Shown: positions 1 through 11,039 of the stretch, one piece after another | How positions within the stretch are numbered: position 1 is the first letter of the stretch | How the letters are laid out: each line of letters opens with the position of its first letter | Assembly: GCA_028023455.1 (NCBI GenBank) | Contig: JAQFVV010012499.1 | Location: 60,001 to 124,000, forward strand | Length of the DNA: 64,000 nucleotides | DNA from: Epiperipatus broadwayi | Lineage: Eukaryota > Onychophora > Udeonychophora > Euonychophora > Peripatidae | Reading direction: 5' to 3' | The notes under the pieces: model-generated | What the model was told of the DNA's origin: nothing | Database searches by the model: none | What the model saw: the letters and a program-made list of their open reading frames with translations, nothing else | Program-made: the position numbers and the translations under genes

Positions 1-1274
1 AACTTTAACGCACTTTTAAAAAAAAAAATAATAATAATGTATTCTGAATCAAAAATCATTCTAGTTTAGATATTTTTTTTCACAAACTTAAAATTTTATT
101 ACAAGTTTTGATTGAATAATTTGCATTCATGTAGAATAAAATTCTATTAAATGCCAGAGTGTATTCAGCAATAATATTAATAATGATTTTATCTTTCAAT
201 AATAAATGTCAAAAATTCTAAACATATTTTTATTTTTGTTTGTATTCTGCCAAATTTATTTATTAATAGTATATATTTTGGTAGAATTTGAAAAAGAAAA
301 TGCTCTTTTATGTGTCATAATTTAAAATTCCAATAATGCATGCCCATATGTCATAAGCATTTCCATTTTATTGCATAATCCCAACAAAAATAAAAAACAA
401 TGGTCATAGAATTTAAATCCTAATCTATGATGATTATTTATTCTCCATATCTCATTACATTCATTTATTTACTTTCAATTAAAGTTTACTTTATTTAAGA
501 TCTCTTCTTTTTTATTGTGAGGAAAACTTTATTTGATACAGAGAAAAAAAAAATACTATTATTAAAGTCTCAAAGAGATATGTGTATTTTATATGTCTCA
601 ATTTCCAGAATTATTATCAAATCTTTAATTGAAAAATCCCAATTAGCATGCTCTCAATATTCTGAAAATTGTTTTACAGTGGAGACTGATGCTGCAGAAT
701 ATTAATGCTAACTAATATGATTACCTGCTGATAATATGTCTATAAATAATCAGGAATTTGTCTACTGGCTAAAGATATATGCCAAATTTTCTGTTGCTAA
801 TTATTCCTCTTTAAGCATATAAAATATAGCCCCATAATACTCAAAATATATATTTTCTCTTTTGATTAATAAAAAAAGGATAACTAAATTACCGTGTTCT
901 GTTTTTTTAATTTACATTTACCAAAATCAAAAATAAGTTTAAAATTTTCTTAATCCTTTAAATAGAAATGGATTATAGAATTAACTCTATAATTTAATGC
1001 ATATTACAAAAAACAAACCTCATTGTTTTAGATAATTTTTTTTTTTTGTTATATTAAAAATTGTCAAAATTAGAACTAAGTTTAATAAAAAATATTTGTA
1101 TTAAATAGAAAACGTTTTATATAATTTCCAATCAGTTATAAAACTTTAAAAGTTTCAAAAATTATTAATTAATCAATATTTCAGTTACTCTAGATTTATT
1201 TTAAATAGTTATATACCTAAATTTTGTTTGTGTTCATTGCTATATTTCCTTTTAAGCTTTAAATATGCACGTGT

Positions 1275-1305
<31 letters not shown>

Positions 1306-1383
1306 AAAAGGAGTAAATCACCCTTCCTTAAACTATGATTTAAAAGCACTCTAAATATTGAACAAAAAATCAAGAATAAATCA
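1..1383. other. AT-rich flank without a recognisable gene
   Basis: Very AT-rich DNA with many homopolymer runs and a short CA/TA tract near 1270-1305. The only frame of note, 517-705, has no domain-like composition. I see nothing supportable here. Confidence 0.6.
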
Positions 1384-1735
1384 ATCTATCTATTCTTGAA
1401 ACTTTTGATATTTATAAGCATATTTTATTAATATTGTTAGTAATTCAGTATGAAATTAATATATTAGCCAGATGGAATATGACACTTAATATTTATTAAG
1501 TTAATAATCAATTATAAAAGACTGGAGACAAAATTTTATTAAATATTATTTACTTATTATAATGGAAATGTTAACTTAAAAGAGAGATTTTCTCTCCAGT
1601 TGTGTATAATTGATTATCAGTTAATAAATATTAAGTGTATCATTCCATCTGTCTGGTATATTAATTTCACTCTGAATTACTAACAGTATTGTGAAGAGTA
1701 TGCTTATAAGTATATAAACTCCAAGAATAGAGATA
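1384..1735. mobile_element. Foldback (MITE-like) element with ~145-bp arms
   Basis: The segment 1384-1528 returns as an imperfect reverse complement at 1593-1735. Matching blocks include the sequence around the left TATTCTTG and the right CAAGAATAG, and ATGGAATATGACACTTAATA against its complement near 1625-1655. The ~64-bp centre is AT-rich and has no coding capacity. Arm length and lack of an open frame fit a non-autonomous foldback or MITE element. Several mismatches and small indels between the arms suggest it is old. I could not fix a target-site duplication. Confidence 0.75.
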
Positions 1736-2177
1736 TTCTTTCTACAACTATTTAAACACTGATCTTTTTTATATGAATGAACTATATGTCTTTACTCAAA
1801 AAAAAAATACAAAAAGATATTTGATATTTTTATAAGTGTCTATTTGTGTCAATATATATATAAGTAAAAAAAAAAGAGGAAGATATCTACATTAGGTGTG
1901 GCATTGAATGTAATAGCCTACAATACACTAGATCATATATTACAAAAATTTATCAGGAAAAGAATGCCTGCTTCCCAGAAATAAGAAGTACAATATTTAT
2001 ACTATATACATTATGTACACTAGGTGCACTTATCTTTACAATAGTAAATGCAAGAAATTTTAACACATTTAAAAATAAAGTAGAGACAATAAAACAAATA
2101 GATAAAAAATTCATCTCTTCTGACATTTTCGAAGCCACTTAGTCATTTGTCGATCTGTCCTCTAACCTCTAGTGAGA
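1736..2177. other. Unassigned AT-rich stretch
   Basis: No domain-bearing reading frame. The minus-strand frame 1953-2138 has ordinary AT-rich composition and no recognisable motif. Nothing else seen. Confidence 0.5.
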
Positions 2178-2192
2178 TATATTTTCTATTTT

Positions 2193-2301
2193 TTTTTTTT
2201 CATATGTCATAGCATCGGCCGGGACGCGAACCCACAACCGTCTGCAACCAATTACTTGCTTGCATGGCGGCTGCGATACCTCTCGGCTAACAACGCAAGA
2301 C
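2193..2301 (-). mobile_element. tRNA-derived SINE, near-intact, with 15-bp target-site duplication
   Basis: Read on the minus strand, the element carries an A-box-like TTAGCCGAGAGG (complement of 2279-2290) and a B-box-like GGGTTCGCGTCCC (complement of 2221-2233), the internal RNA polymerase III promoter pair of tRNA genes. It then ends in GATGCTATGACATATG plus a poly(A) run (2193-2200 read as T on the + strand). The 15-mer TATATTTTCTATTTT flanks it exactly at 2178-2192 and 2302-2316, as expected for LINE-driven retroposition. The body is far more GC-rich than its surroundings. A diverged relative with the same 3' end lies near 40850. It is too short and lacks a clean cloverleaf, so I do not call a functional tRNA. 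Confidence 0.85.
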
Positions 2302-2316
2302 TATATTTTCTATTTT

Positions 2317-3343
2317 ATCTTTTATTGTAAATGCTTTTACTAATAGTTTAATTCACTGAATACTATTGAAAATATTTACTGTGGTATTCTTTGAGTAGTT
2401 TTGTCTTGTTTTTTTTTTTTAAAACTGACATAACTATATATATATCACTTTAAGGTGAAATATCTGTCGATATATTTTTCCGTGAATAAAGTTCCTTCTA
2501 AAACTTAGGTGTGGCATTAAAAATGATAGTAAATACTTCGCATAAAAATATAAATTGTGTTTAAAATAAAATTTAATTTTTAATTGATATAACAATATAT
2601 ATATGAATTTATAATTTTAAAACTAAAATACAATGGTTAAATGAACATATACCAGGAAAATAAATATTTACTGGACTAAAAAATGAAAATTAGAAATAAG
2701 TAGGCAAAAATATATTTTAATCATTGTTATTTTTTAACAAATGCTAAAAAAATAAATAAACGATTAAAACGTTTACTAATTTTAATCAACTAAACTATTT
2801 CCTATCATTTTTTCATTTTGATGAAAATACTCGTGGGAGAAAATGTAAATAGAAATTTTTATTTTTATGTTGTTTCCATCCCCCCTCTTCTCAATAGATT
2901 GCAATTTTTAAATTAAGAATAATTAAGCATAAATATTTTTTTTACAAATGATATTACTTTTAAGATATTAATTAAACTATTTTATATAATTAGAAAAGAA
3001 AAAAACCATAAATGGCAAAAACAGATTTTTTTTTTTCAATTCATTAGATCAATATTACACACCGTAGGGAGGAGCACATTTTCATACAAAACCTATTCAT
3101 TTATTGCTTCATGTTAACATGCAATCTTTACTGATCGGGTTTTCCGAGCTTATTATTACTCTATCTGTAATCGCTGCAAGCTGGGTAGAGCGATTTTACT
3201 AGGAGCGATGTCTATCAAATCAGCACTGCTTATTTGTTAATAAAATTTAATTACATTATTAAATTGTATATTTGCTATAGCATATAATTAACTATTTTAT
3301 TAATATTATGCAATAATATTTTTTTTTCCTTTTTTTTATTTAG
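2317..3343. other. Upstream region of the receptor gene; possible promoter or 5' UTR exon near 3060-3225
   Basis: Mostly AT-rich. The block 3060-3225 is clearly less AT-rich than its flanks, contains few homopolymers and holds a short near-repeat (AGAGCGATT, GGAGCGATG). Since a likely splice acceptor follows at 3342-3343, this block could be a non-coding first exon or a core regulatory region. That is inference. No TATA box or initiator can be fixed in such AT-rich DNA. Confidence 0.35.
3321..3343 (+). other. Candidate 3' splice site in the receptor 5' UTR
   Basis: A long pyrimidine run (3319-3340, almost all T with CC) ends in TTTAG at 3339-3343, a textbook acceptor. The ATG lies 182 bases downstream with no intervening coding frame, so the receptor's transcript probably has a spliced 5' UTR although its coding region is in one exon. 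Confidence 0.5.
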
Positions 3344-3525
3344 GTAACGCATAATAATTGGATTATTATCTTCACTGGAGACTCAAATGGCAATTCCAGG
3401 ATATACAGGATTAATGGCTAACTTATATACTCTACTATTAAAACCTTGGAAATAATTTATATATTTAACACTATATGGCTGCACATAGTCTTTGGATTAA
3501 TTGATAAATTAAAATAGTTTAAAAA

Positions 3526-4626
3526 ATGGAAGATCCAACTGAAATCTCGATACCTTCCTTTACAAACAGATCATATTTTACTACATCCCCTAATAGAACA
3601 GGGGATGAAGAATCACTCGATTATATGGAAGGCAAAAACATGGAGAACATTGTTAGAATTGTGGTTCCTGTGATGTTTAGCCTCATAGTAGTTGTGGGCC
3701 TATTTGGTAATGCCCTTGTTGTGATAGTGGTTCTGTGTAATCAACAAATGCGAAACACCACCAACTTATTAATTATAAATTTAGCAATGGCTGATTTATG
3801 TTTTATAGTGACTTGTGTACCTTTTACTGCTGCAGATTATGCATTGCCAATATGGCCCTTTGGTGATGCTTGGTGCCGTATTGTGCAATACATGATCCAT
3901 GTTTGTGCATATGCAAGTGTCTATACGCTCGTTCTAATGTCGCTCGACCGTTTCCTTGCAGTTGTGCTTCCTATAACTTCCATGTCTATACGTACTGAAC
4001 GTAACACATATATTGCTATTGCTTGTCTTTGGGTCATTATTTTAGGATCCAATGTTCCTGTGTTAATTGTGCATGGAGAAGTAACATATTACTATATGCA
4101 TGAAAATCGTTCCTCCTGCATTTTTAAAGAAGATTATAATATTTCTATTTTTCAAATTTGTTTCTTTCTATTTGCATATGCAATTCCTGTGGCTCTTATA
4201 TGTGGCTTATACTTGCTTATGCTAAAACGACTATGGTATGGAGTAGCGCCAGGAGGGCATGTATCAAATGAAAGTTTGAGATCAAAAAAACGCGTAACGC
4301 GAATGGTAGTGGTGGTAGTTGTTATTTTTGCTGCTTGTTGGTTACCCATCCAAATAGTCCTAATGCTAAAGAGCCTAAATGTCTACCCGTTTAGTCCAGT
4401 AACAGTGACTTTCCAAATTGCCTCCCATATTTTGGCATATATGAACTCTTGTGTTAATCCAATATTGTATGCCTTCTTATCAGAAAATTTCCGAAAGGCT
4501 TTTAGGAAGGTCATATTTTGTGGTTCTAAACGACATTTAGGAAGCCGTCTTGATTTTGAAAGAACAGATGCTAGAGGATTATCAACGAATACAAAATCAG
4601 ATCGTATAACTAATGACATATTGTAG
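3526..4626 (+). CDS. AstA-R: Allatostatin-A receptor-like GPCR (galanin/allatostatin family)
   Basis: A complete 366-residue class A G-protein-coupled receptor in one exon. It would sit in the plasma membrane of neurons or gut, endocrine or muscle cells and bind a C-terminally amidated FGL-type neuropeptide, usually coupling to Gi/o. Visible landmarks: N-terminal N-glycosylation sites at N14 and N23; TM1 around 42-70 with GN at 61-62; TM2 LAMAD with D90; WPFG at 110-113; C117 paired with C198; DRF (141-143) as the DRY variant; W169 in TM4; P221 in TM5; CWLP (271-274) in TM6; NPILY (311-315) in TM7; and a likely palmitoylated C332. The block SVYTLVLMSLDRFLAVV followed by SMSIRTE is the hallmark of insect and other arthropod AstA receptors. 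An in-frame TAA at 3520-3522 directly precedes the ATG, so the start cannot lie further upstream in this exon. No stops or frameshifts. Kisspeptin- or galanin-receptor relatives are less likely given the AstA-type TM3/ICL2 block. Confidence 0.93.
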   Translation: MEDPTEISIPSFTNRSYFTTSPNRTGDEESLDYMEGKNMENIVRIVVPVMFSLIVVVGLFGNALVVIVVLCNQQMRNTTNLLIINLAMADLCFIVTCVPFTAADYALPIWPFGDAWCRIVQYMIHVCAYASVYTLVLMSLDRFLAVVLPITSMSIRTERNTYIAIACLWVIILGSNVPVLIVHGEVTYYYMHENRSSCIFKEDYNISIFQICFFLFAYAIPVALICGLYLLMLKRLWYGVAPGGHVSNESLRSKKRVTRMVVVVVVIFAACWLPIQIVLMLKSLNVYPFSPVTVTFQIASHILAYMNSCVNPILYAFLSENFRKAFRKVIFCGSKRHLGSRLDFERTDARGLSTNTKSDRITNDIL

Positions 4627-4960
4627 CTAAAGAGGATTACCATCTATTTACAAAAAAAAAAAATGGCTATATATATATAACTCAACCATATTCAAAATTT
4701 GTATTTTTGATTGACAATAAGCTTTGCCTGTGATGGTACTTGCTATTATATATATATAACAGTGATTGGATACATGGATGACAAAAGTTGCTCAAAGCAA
4801 ATCTCTTCATGCTTGTATATATATATATGTATAAGTTTATATAATTTATTGGATAAACATTTAAAGGAAAACGGTAATCCTGTTTTTATTGATAAATAAT
4901 ATAAACTATATGCTCTTATATTGGAAACCTATTAATATTTGTGAGCCTATATAGGCTAGG

Positions 4961-4986
4961 CTATATAGATATTATTATCTATATAG
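4961..4986. repeat. Perfect 11-bp hairpin in the putative 3' UTR
   Basis: CTATATAGATA (4961-4971), loop TTAT, then its exact complement TATCTATATAG (4976-4986). It follows a second short palindromic block, CCTATATAGG, just upstream at 4945-4954. It could be an RNA stem-loop if transcribed. AT-rich chance pairing is the alternative. Confidence 0.5.
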
Positions 4987-5018
4987 AAATAATTTTTGAA
5001 ACATGAAGTCTCACAAAT

Positions 5019-5035
5019 ACTTACGTCACGTAAGT
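5019..5035. promoter_or_regulatory. 17-bp palindrome containing a CRE-like TTACGTCA
   Basis: ACTTACGT-C-ACGTAAGT is a perfect inverted repeat with a one-base centre, and it contains TTACGTCA, the reverse of the CREB/ATF site TGACGTAA. Another palindrome, TACATGTA, abuts at 5035-5042. CpG-containing palindromes stand out in this AT-rich DNA. Function is unproven. Confidence 0.35.
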
Positions 5036-5068
5036 ACATGTACGATGTTAAATTCTAGTTGAAATAAA

Positions 5069-5779
5069 TGTTATAATTATTGTTTCTTTATAATATATTT
5101 TTTTTAATGATTTAAGCTTTTTGGTACCAAAATTATTAATATTATTTTTCAATATTCTAATTTGTTTCCAAATACCCTTGCATTCATGGCTATGACAAGT
5201 AATGTTTTGTTTACATCAAAAAATGTTTATATCAAGAAATGTGATATTAAATTGTGTTTCTTGAACTAAACTAACAACATTTCTTTATTTTTGTTTAAAA
5301 TTTTTTTTTATATATATATTATGCAAAAAAATAAAAACAACAAAAGACAGATTGCAAAAAAAATACAGTATATTATATAATGCGTATTATGATGACATTT
5401 AATTTAGAATATATTATAATCATATAACTAGTTAATAAAATATTTAGTATGACATATTGATGTCATAAAATATTATATATATAATTTAATTTTTGTTAAA
5501 AACTTTAAGTTTATGTAATAAAGTATTATGTGTATATTATTATTTTTATTTATGTTTGATTTTGCATAAGAATTATCACAGAATTTACGACAATCAATAT
5601 ACCGTGTAATAAATGTATTTAAAAAAAACTTGTAATAAAATAGTAAAAAAATAATATAGTTATGATTTCCATTAATATATATGTAGTGTTACTTTTTAGA
5701 GGAAGTTTAGTGTCAGTACAAATTTTCAGATAAGTTTTTGTAATTGTAACAGTATATATATATAAACACATGTATAGAT
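5069..5779. other. Intergenic AT-rich DNA
   Basis: No protein-like frame. The minus-strand frame 5619-5849 is a low-complexity Ile/Tyr/Leu/Cys string produced by ATA-rich repeats. Nothing else supportable. Confidence 0.6.
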
Positions 5780-6020
5780 AAATACATATAGAAAGATAAA
5801 TAGATATACAGACAATCAGACAAAAAGATAAATAAATGGGTACCTGCATACATACATAAATGTATGGATGGATTGAGAGATAAGCAGGAAACAGATAGAC
5901 AGAAGGATAGATAGATAGTTTGATAGATGGATAGAAAAATAGATAAATATTTAGACAGATAGGTAGGTAGAAAGACAGACAGACAAATAGATAGATATTT
6001 ACATAAGTAGATAAGTAGAA

Positions 6021-6093
<73 letters not shown>

Positions 6094-6094
6094 C

Positions 6095-6161
<67 letters not shown>

Positions 6162-6182
6162 CAGATAGACAGACAGACAGAC

Positions 6183-6213
<31 letters not shown>

Positions 6214-6216
6214 CAG
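5780..6216. repeat. GATA/GACA tetranucleotide microsatellite
   Basis: Imperfect GATA-like units begin near 5780. From about 6018 to 6214 they become nearly pure (GATA)n interrupted by blocks of (GACA)n at about 6100-6132 and 6160-6184. The alternating GATA and GACA blocks suggest slippage of two interconverting units. Confidence 0.95.
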
Positions 6217-9200
6217 ATTAAAGAATAGTTCTAATACAATAATAGCTTAATGATTAATTATTGACTAATTTGAATTTATTTAAATGCAACATTACGACTT
6301 TTAAAAAAAAGAAACTCATTTTATAAAAATTAATTTTATAATTATTATTGATATGATTCATGTAGTAACTAAAAAAGTAAAATTTTTCTATGAAAATCGA
6401 CGTTATATTAATTCGGTTAAAGATATAACTGGCAAATTGAACACTGATTGCTCATATAGTCTATTTTATAGATTAAATTAAGTTTTAGAAAGTGTCTCAA
6501 TTTTATGTAATGATATAAGATGTCGCAGTTTTATAAGCATTATAACAATATATATATATATATGTTTGGCAGAGACATGATATGCTATTAAATTATTAAA
6601 TGTTAAAAAAAAAAAAACATTAAATGTCATTAATGTTTATATATATGATTGACTTCCATAAGACATGAAGTTTTAGTCTCCAGATTGTCTAATAATTTTA
6701 TTTTTAGTAACATATTTACATTATGTAAGTATTAAAGATAAGTCGAATATAATAATTCAAATCTAAATATTTCAATGTTTATCATGAATAGTTTATTTCA
6801 GAAATCTAAAAAATATTATTTTACTTAAACTTCTCTACTCACAGGATATTTACCATGCATTTATCTTGTATTAAATTTTAATTTTGTTCTTAACTTCTAT
6901 ATTAATTTTTTTTGCTTATAATAATAATGTATTTCCAATATTTTATATTAAAGAAAGTATTGCTATATAGAGAGTCTATTTTTTTATTAATTTATTGAAC
7001 GCCTTGATTGTTATTATGTGTTAATTCTGATTTAGAGTAAACTTCAAATCTAATATAATTGTTTTATTTGTTTTAATTTTTATTTAACTCTATTTTTATA
7101 TTGTTAAAAAAATGTAAATCTTGATGACAGTGTAATAGGAGTAATAATATCATATATATATATTATTTGTTCATTGTAGGTTTAATATCAAATGTGACAA
7201 TTTTAAATTTTGCATCTATATCTAAACAAGAGCAAACATTTATTAGACAGTTCTAAGATTTTCTCTATTCTTTATCGTTTGCCGAGATATAAGAATATTA
7301 TTTATTAGTAGCTTGCAGGAAGTGAGTTTTACTTTTATTTGGCATTATATAACATGACTTAATAAATAAAAAAAAAAGTTATAGTAAACATAAATAAAAA
7401 CACAATCACACGTTATTCTATTTCAATTTTTTTATTCTAAGAGCAGCTTGTATATAAATAATAAAATTTGTTTAAAAAATATCTACATGATGCTAGAAAA
7501 AAGCAGTTTAGTAGATACCATTGCTAAATATATAAAAGTAGCTTTAAATATATATTGTCCCACAAATAAAGTCTTACTTCACTAAATAGACTTGTCTTAC
7601 CATAAATAGTTAAAGAATATATATTGACAATTTATAATTTAGTTCCACCTTAAAACTAAAAATATCAATGGGCACTATATATAGGGAGAGTAATTTTTAA
7701 AAATTAAGAAATATAATATTTTAATTTTCAATATTAAGATATAAAAATAATTGGGTTTAAAATGTGGGAATGTTGGAGATCCCATAATACTGATAAAGTT
7801 ATATCATTTTGTTATAGTTCTGTTTTGCCTGGTTAATGTCATTTATCTTCCGGCAAAATATTCCACATATGTAAATCATACGAAAGAATGTAATATATTA
7901 TTAATGGAACTTATATAGATACATAAATATTTATTTAAATTAATAATTATTTACCCAGAACAGTATTTGTATGTCACCATTTACAAAGATATAAATTTTC
8001 ACACATGTGTGTTTATTTATACTATATGAATTTTACATGCACTCACCTAGAAGTAAGAGGTTTATAAGAACAAATTAATCACATAGTATGAAAAAGGAAA
8101 AATATTTTCTCTCATGTGAAATACGAACTAACTTTATCAATTGATTTCTTAGGCACATAATAGAATCAAGTCCTGAGTTAAGAATAGTAACTTAAGGTTG
8201 GTTTATATATGAATATCTCTAAGATCATGTGATTCACTTATTTTTTAAAAACTCTTCATTACAAGGGAAAACTCCTACTTATAAATAAACAGGGCTTGTG
8301 TGAATATTTATTTCCTTCTGAATGGTTACAAATAATTATTGACTAAATATAATAATTTGACAATGTAAACGAATTGCAATTTCATCCAAAAATGTTTTAT
8401 GCTCTTTCCTTCTTTAAGCTATATTCTCCATTTTGCACATATCTGTTGTAGGTTATATAAAATAATATGAAAAAAACTATCTTTTTTATTTCATAGAAGA
8501 TTGCTAACGCATGTTTCTGGATTGCCCTTGTGATTTCTTAATATATATATATATGTGTGTAAATGTGTGTAAATATATATATATTGTAACCTTCCAGGTT
8601 GTCACCAAGAAGAAATGTGGGAAGATCACATTTGTGCTAACAATGGCTAAAGTTAATTATCTGAGAAAAATGAATTGAGATGTAATTTGCTAGTTAAAAT
8701 TAGGATTTTAAAAAAAATTAAAACTTTAATTGGGTGTACTGATTGGTAGAGTTTTAGATTATATATGTTTGGTAGTAGAAGAGGAGGATGACCAATATTA
8801 GGGATGTTTGTATGTAGTAGAAAAAGTTACATGTCATAATAAGCAGATACATAGATATATTATTAATTAGAATTTTCTTTCCTATATTTTATTTATTATT
8901 TACTAATTATGTATTGTTCATAATTTTATGTTTAAAAATGATAAAGATTATTTGTATAATAGTGAATAACATTTCTAACTTAATAATTAATGTTTAATAT
9001 TTTTTTATTATTATTATGTTTTATTCTATTCAAACATTGTATTGTTAAAATTTATAAGTAAAATTCTGGCACACTTCCAAAGTTGATTGTAATAAAATAA
9101 AAAAGACAGAGGGCGTGAGTGAAGAAAGACATAGAGTTTAAAAACTTGAAGGAAAGTAAAAAAAAAAAGTTCCAGGGAAGAAGATGTAAAAAAAAAAAAA

Positions 9201-11039
9201 ACTTAAAAGAATCAATAATTCTCTAAGAGTATTAGAACAAATATAAAAAAAACATCACAAGGATTCTAATAATATACCTGTGGAGAATTTTTGTTATTAT
9301 ACTACTGGAATGATATAAAAATGAGGAGATAAACACCCCCCCTCCCCAGAGGGATACCAGCCTCCAAATTTCTGCCAAACGATGGTCCAAATTTACTACT
9401 TTTAAAATGCCTGGAGGATATGTAAGCTAAATTATTATGATTTATTTTAAAGTATTACCAAAGCTAAATAATATTAAACTGACAATTTGTGTAAAATAAA
9501 GCTAGCTAAAATTTTCTTATTAGATGCTATAATTAAATGCTTGATTTTCAATTTTAGGAATTTTCTATCAATATTCTACAAAATAAAATTTAAAATGAAA
9601 AAGTTTATCTATTTAATCTTATATCAAGAAGATAATTTTATACTGTATAACTTTGCTATTTGCGCATATATAACAGAATAATTCCAATGCATGCAATTGT
9701 TATTATAATGCCTATCACAGAATTCTAGAATAAAAAAAAAGACTATTGTCATTCTTAACAAATTATGCTTTAACAATCAGAGAGACTTTTTTTTTATGTT
9801 ATAATTTACTGTTGTCTTTGAAACTAATATGTATATTTCTTTCAACTTTCAATTTTGTTTAAAAAAAAATTAACATGTAATGATGAGATATTGATAAGTA
9901 TTTTCGTTATTACTTATAATAAATGTATACCCAATTTTTTCTCTTTAAAAAAAACAAAACAAAACAAAACAATGTAACTTCATATCATTATAATATGATA
10001 ATTTATTATTTTATATGATCTGGAAATTATATTATAGGTGGTTATAGATGTTCGGATGTGTGCGTGATGCTATAAATTATTATTTTAAAAATGTTTTATT
10101 TATTGTGCTTCAATTTTGTTAATGAAGTTTATTTAAAAAAATAAAGAATTAAAACCTTGTCTGTTATAAGTTCATTATATAGAAAGTATATTGAATGAGA
10201 GTTGAAGGATGGTCAAGGGATGATTAGATTATTTAGATTGAGTTTGGAGATATTATTTAACCCTCACGTATATAAGTATAAGTATAAGTGTTTAGTTATT
10301 GTTTTTTCCTGCCTTTCTTTGTTCTTGTATAGTTAGTGTTAGATGATATACACTGATTATAACAGATAAGTGTTGTATAAATTTTTATAGTATGTATAAA
10401 AGATGATTGATTTATGGCATCATCCAAGTTTTATAAATAAGCTAATAAAAAGTATGTTTTAAAAATACATTATATTTAAGATATTATAAAAGCACACATA
10501 TTCAAAAATATATGACTCGTATATTAAATATTAGTCAATTTTGGTTTTGCTATAAGAGCAATGTAGTTGGTTAGCAAAGTGCATAGAATAATATTTTTTT
10601 TTGTTAATTCATTATTTATTTTGTCTTTTAATTTTTAATAAATGTTTTGATGAATTAAAAGCCCAAATGAATTGCTTGATTATATACGTTCGATTCTCCA
10701 TTTCCACACACATATATTGTTTAACATAGCATAACCCTAAAATATATAGATTTGCCAGTAGAAGTCAATTTATTTAATCTGTCTGGAGATGATAAATCAC
10801 CATATTACAGTGCTAATAATATATTCTACTTTGCTTAGAATAGGTGGTGATGTAGATAAAAAGATACCCGATCCTCATCATTATCTATCCTATATTAAAT
10901 ATGATAATTGATAATTTTGCAATAGTTTTATAATTAAATAAATGTGTGGCATATAATTAAATTAGTGTTACAGAATTGTTATTAATAAATGTTTTACTAC
11001 TTTTATTTGCAATCTACTGAACATTTTTATTTTGCTTTT
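6217..11039. other. Long intergenic tract with no recognisable gene
   Basis: Nearly 5 kb of AT-rich sequence. Small features only: a TA/TG tract near 8540-8585, a C-rich patch near 9335-9360, and a run of AAAAC units near 9950-9970. Frames such as 9487-9681 have low-complexity Ile/Lys/Asn-rich translations. No transposon domains seen. Confidence 0.55.

Larger units (their letters stand above)
4627..5068 (+). other. Putative receptor 3' UTR ending near an AATAAA signal
   Basis: Downstream of the stop codon the first good AATAAA is at 5063-5068. The interval holds TA repeats, a short hairpin (4961-4986) and a palindrome (5019-5035). The extent of the transcript is inferred. There are weaker ATAAAT matches near 4890. 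Confidence 0.4.

Noticed and set aside
2193-2301. Functional tRNA gene
   Set aside because: It has A- and B-box-like promoters but no clean cloverleaf, and it carries a poly(A) tail and flanking target-site duplication, which mark a SINE.
4152-4643. Minus-strand frames inside the receptor
   Set aside because: Shadows of the receptor coding sequence.
5619-5849. Small membrane protein with repeated Ile-Tyr-Leu
   Set aside because: Low-complexity output of ATA/GATA-rich DNA; no homologous-looking segment or codon bias.
10660-10710. tRNA B box (CGTTCGATTCTCC)
   Set aside because: The nearest A-box-like sequence is more than 100 bases away and no tail or duplication is seen.
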